Below are positions 5,525 to 7,656 of a DNA stretch of 7,656 bases, piece by piece. The notes under the pieces are model-generated. The model was given only the letters and a program-made list of their open reading frames with translations, made no database searches and was not told the DNA's origin. Position numbers and translations under genes: made by a program. The DNA lies in NCBI GenBank assembly GCA_937952995.1, contig CALFYB010000462.1:1-7656 (forward strand). Reading direction: 5' to 3'. This stretch comes from an uncultured Caulobacteraceae bacterium. Lineage in GTDB: Bacteria; Pseudomonadota; Alphaproteobacteria; Caulobacterales; Caulobacteraceae. The first letter of the stretch is position 1. Each line of letters opens with the position of its first letter.

Positions 5525-6279
5525 GAGGCCGCCCTCGCCGCCTGCATCAGCGTGCGCATCTGGGCCATGGCTTCACCCAGACCAACGAAGATGGCTTCAC
5601 CGATCAAGAAGTGACCGATATTCAACTCGACAATTTGAGGGATCGAGGCGATGGCGGTGACGGTCTCGTAGTCGATCCCGTGCCCGGCATGGACCTCCAG
5701 CCCTTGCTCTGCGGCCAAGGCGGCACCGTCACGCAAGGTCTGCAACAGAGCCTCAGCCTGGTCGGCCCGCCCCTCACGCAAGGCATCGCAAAAGGCTCCG
5801 GTGTGAAGCTCGACGACCTGCGCGCCCATCGCGGCGGCTGTGGCGATCTGCTCAGGATCAGCCTCGATAAACAGGGACACGCGAATGCCGGCGTCCCGCA
5901 AGGTCTTGACCACGGGCGCGATGGTGTTGTGACCCTTGACCACATCGAGCCCGCCCTCAGTCGTCCGCTCTTCGCGCTTTTCGGGCACGAGGCAGGCGGC
6001 ATGGGGGCTGTAGCGCAAGGCGATGTCGCGCATCTCGTCGGTGACCGCCATCTCGAAGTTCAGCGGACGACCGAGCTCGCGGCAAAGGGCCGATAGAGCC
6101 TCAATGTCTGTATCGGAAATATGGCGGCGATCTTCGCGCAGATGGGCGGTTATGCCGTCCGCACCGCAGTCGATGGCCAGCCGAGCCGCGCGCAGGGGAT
6201 CAGGATTGAGCCCTCCCCGCGCATTTCGCACGGTCGCCACATGGTCGATATTGACCCCTAGACGAAGCGGAAGGCTCAC
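5521..6279 (-). CDS. pdxJ: Pyridoxine 5'-phosphate synthase
   Basis: PdxJ condenses 1-deoxyxylulose 5-phosphate with 3-amino-2-oxopropyl phosphate to make pyridoxine 5'-phosphate, the last ring-forming step of the DXP-dependent vitamin B6 pathway. The 252-residue TIM barrel begins LGVNIDHVATVRNARGG (7-23), with Asn10 and His13 in the phosphate/active-site strand. It continues with ITAHLREDRRHI (43-54), NFEMA with Glu76, LVPEKREERTTEGG (97-110), ELHTG (157-161), HAGHGIDY (197-204) and ELNIGHFLIGEAIFVGL near the end. All are highly conserved in the family. The start is GTG at 6279, overlapping the pyrE stop as GTGA, with AGG upstream. The presence of PdxJ means the organism probably makes B6 by this route rather than with PdxS/PdxT. 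Confidence 0.97.
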   Translation of the reverse strand: MSLPLRLGVNIDHVATVRNARGGLNPDPLRAARLAIDCGADGITAHLREDRRHISDTDIEALSALCRELGRPLNFEMAVTDEMRDIALRYSPHAACLVPEKREERTTEGGLDVVKGHNTIAPVVKTLRDAGIRVSLFIEADPEQIATAAAMGAQVVELHTGAFCDALREGRADQAEALLQTLRDGAALAAEQGLEVHAGHGIDYETVTAIASIPQIVELNIGHFLIGEAIFVGLGEAMAQMRTLMQAARAAS

Positions 6280-6860
6280 TTGGAAAGCCTGCGGCTGCCC
6301 GGATCGGTCGTCGGGATCGCGGCAAGCTCGGGCGGAAGGGCATCCGCGGGATAGGCCGGAACATCCAATGTCGCCAATGCGATCAGCGGCACGCCCACGT
6401 CAGCGCGGCCACCAGAGCGGTCGACGATACAGGCCGCCGCGACCACCTCGCCGCCCGCCTCTTGGATTGCGGCGATACATTCACGAGACGACAGGCCGGT
6501 CGTGACGATGTCCTCGACCATGACCACCTTTTGGCCCGGCTCGACGCTAAAGCCCCGGCGTAGCTTGAAGGCCCCGCCTTCGCGCTCGACATACATCGAC
6601 GGCACGCCGAGGTGACGGGCGGTCTCGTAACCCGGAATGATCCCGCCAACAGCTGGGGAGATGGCCACGTCAACGGGCCCGACCGCCGCCACGATCTTGG
6701 CCGCGAGGGCCTTGCAGAGGCGCTCGGTCCGCGAAGCGTCCATGAAGACGAGGTTTTTCTGAAGAAACACAGGGCTGTGCAGCCCAGAGGACAGCACGAA
6801 ATGGCCCTCTTTCAGCGCACCAGCAGCGCGGAACTCTTCAAGTACGTCTTCGGTTGTCAT
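6276..6860 (-). CDS. pyrE: Orotate phosphoribosyltransferase
   Basis: PyrE joins orotate to PRPP to form orotidine 5'-phosphate in UMP synthesis. The 194-residue product contains GHFVLSSGLHSPVFLQKNLVF (19-39), where the conserved loop ends in a lysine-containing QKN. ISPAVGGIIPGYETARHLGVP (67-87) follows, then EREGGAFKLRRGF (92-104) with the flexible-loop lysine and arginines. The PRPP-binding motif VVMVEDIVTTGLSS spans 112-125. The length and the ISPAVGG version suit the bacterial subgroup common in alphaproteobacteria. The ATG at 6860 lies 94 nt downstream of rel, with only a weak purine-rich ribosome-binding site (GAGA). That gap is G/C-rich toward rel and may hold a promoter or control element, though I see no clear attenuator. 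Confidence 0.96.
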   Translation of the reverse strand: MTTEDVLEEFRAAGALKEGHFVLSSGLHSPVFLQKNLVFMDASRTERLCKALAAKIVAAVGPVDVAISPAVGGIIPGYETARHLGVPSMYVEREGGAFKLRRGFSVEPGQKVVMVEDIVTTGLSSRECIAAIQEAGGEVVAAACIVDRSGGRADVGVPLIALATLDVPAYPADALPPELAAIPTTDPGSRRLSK

Positions 6861-6954
6861 GGCTTTGTCTCACAGAAAGGTTGCGCCGTTTTTGCGCTGG
6901 ATTCATCGGCGGACGCAAGCCCCGCCCCGCGCAGCCCCACCGCGCGCAGAGGGT

Positions 6955-7656
6955 TTAATCCTGTGCCCGGTCGACGACATCGACTTCAGGGCATGCCCTC
7001 AGGCCCGCCGCAACATGGGTCAGGTGCCGAGCATCACGGACGTCCAAGTCAAAATCGACGTCGAAATAGCCAGATTGGCGGTGGTGCATCCGCAAATTCA
7101 TGATGTTGCCGCCTGCCTCGCCAATAATGGTGCAGGCCTTACCCAGCACACCCGGCGCATTCTTAATCGTCGCTCGAAGGCGGGCGTGGGAAATGGTGTT
7201 GTGTTCGGCCTCCGGCGTCCACTGCAGGTCGCGCCACAGGTCTTCCTTGTCCTCGAACGCCGCCAAACGCGCGCAATCGATGGTGTGCACCGTCAAGACA
7301 TCGGTCTGCGGATCGACAATGCCGACAATCCGATCTCCTGGAACCGGACTGCAGCACGAGGCGAAGGTCAGCTCCGTGCCCGCATGGACACCGCCGCCGC
7401 GCACATAGAGCCGTGCACCCTTGCCGCTCTCGATGGGACTGCGGGCCGTCGCGGCCTCGCGCTCAACATCCTTCAGGCCGGGGAAGACGGCATCCAGCAC
7501 CTGGCTTGCGGTAATTCGTCCACGGCCCACGGCTTCGAACAGATCGTCTGGCGTGGCCATCACAAACCGGTCCAGCGCTTCGCGCAGGGTGACGTCGGCC
7601 CGCGAGCGCCCTGCCCGCTCAAAGGTCTGGTCGATAGAGGCCCGGCCAAGACGCAA
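6955..7656 (-). CDS. Bifunctional (p)ppGpp synthetase/hydrolase, C-terminal part (5' end outside window)
   Basis: Only the last 233 codons are present; the hydrolase, synthetase and TGS domains lie beyond the window. From the first visible residue the protein shows a helical segment (about 1-61, with DLFEAVGRGRITASQVLDAVFP). A conserved Cys domain follows, with CCSPVPGD (101-108) and VHTIDCARL (123-131), giving the Cys-Cys-His-Cys set. A C-terminal ACT domain (about 157-233) contains RATIKNAPGVLGKACTIIGEAGGNI. This is the regulatory half of long Rel/SpoT enzymes, which senses ribosomes, uncharged tRNA or amino acids and sets the balance of (p)ppGpp synthesis and breakdown. Alphaproteobacteria usually have a single such enzyme, named rel, spoT or rsh. 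The first codon is TTG (Leu) inside the gene, not a start. It ends in TAA and is followed by pyrE after 94 nt. Confidence 0.93.
   Translation of the reverse strand: MRLGRASIDQTFERAGRSRADVTLREALDRFVMATPDDLFEAVGRGRITASQVLDAVFPGLKDVEREAATARSPIESGKGARLYVRGGGVHAGTELTFASCCSPVPGDRIVGIVDPQTDVLTVHTIDCARLAAFEDKEDLWRDLQWTPEAEHNTISHARLRATIKNAPGVLGKACTIIGEAGGNIMNLRMHHRQSGYFDVDFDLDVRDARHLTHVAAGLRACPEVDVVDRAQD

Noticed and set aside
5611..6096. 161-codon plus-strand open frame opposite pdxJ
   Set aside because: It is antisense to a fully conserved pdxJ, with no ribosome-binding site or family motif seen.
6861..6954. Attenuator or riboswitch in the rel-pyrE gap
   Set aside because: The gap is only 94 nt. 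It is G/C-rich without a clear pair of alternative hairpins, T-run or leader peptide, so a control element could not be supported.

Overview
The window comes from a high-GC alphaproteobacterium, most likely in or near Caulobacterales. This rests on the style of the proteins (Era, RecO with one CAATG cysteine instead of a zinc finger, an alphaproteobacterial Rel C-terminus), strong G/C third-position bias, and a gene cluster in the order rel, pyrE, pdxJ, acpS, lepB, rnc, era, recO. I inferred the assignment by eye, with no database search. Every supported gene lies on the minus strand, so the window reads biologically from high to low coordinates.

Region 1 (7656 to 1548) is a compact housekeeping block. 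It runs from the 3' part of a bifunctional (p)ppGpp synthetase/hydrolase (rel/spoT) through pyrE, pdxJ, acpS, lepB, rnc, era and a small DUF3297-type gene to recO. Several junctions are translationally tight: pyrE/pdxJ and pdxJ/acpS overlap by GTGA (both downstream genes start with GTG), rnc/era overlap by ATGA, and the lepB stop abuts the rnc ATG. Together the products cover the stringent response, pyrimidine and vitamin B6 synthesis, acyl-carrier-protein activation, signal peptide cleavage, rRNA processing and 30S assembly, and recombinational repair. They look co-transcribed, with possible internal promoters in the 94-nt rel-pyrE gap and the 60-nt acpS-lepB gap.

Region 2 (993 to 1547) has no intact gene. 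About 320 nt of it (1202-1521) is a mosaic of three intergenic repeat types. A 32-nt element (A) occurs as direct copies at both outer edges. Between them lie an inverted pair of about 44-nt elements (B) and an inverted pair of CCCTCTCCC-type elements (C), giving five good hairpins in a row. The remaining part (about 964-1137) may hold a decayed coding remnant.

Region 3 (992 to 1) carries two accessory genes: a YafP-like GNAT acetyltransferase starting at TTG, and the 5' part of a secreted protein with a clear signal peptide, less G/C-biased than the operon. The repeat island therefore sits at the boundary between the conserved operon and variable flanking DNA. I found no tRNA, rRNA, CRISPR array, intact transposase or convincing new multi-gene system. 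The most unusual structure is the repeat mosaic.
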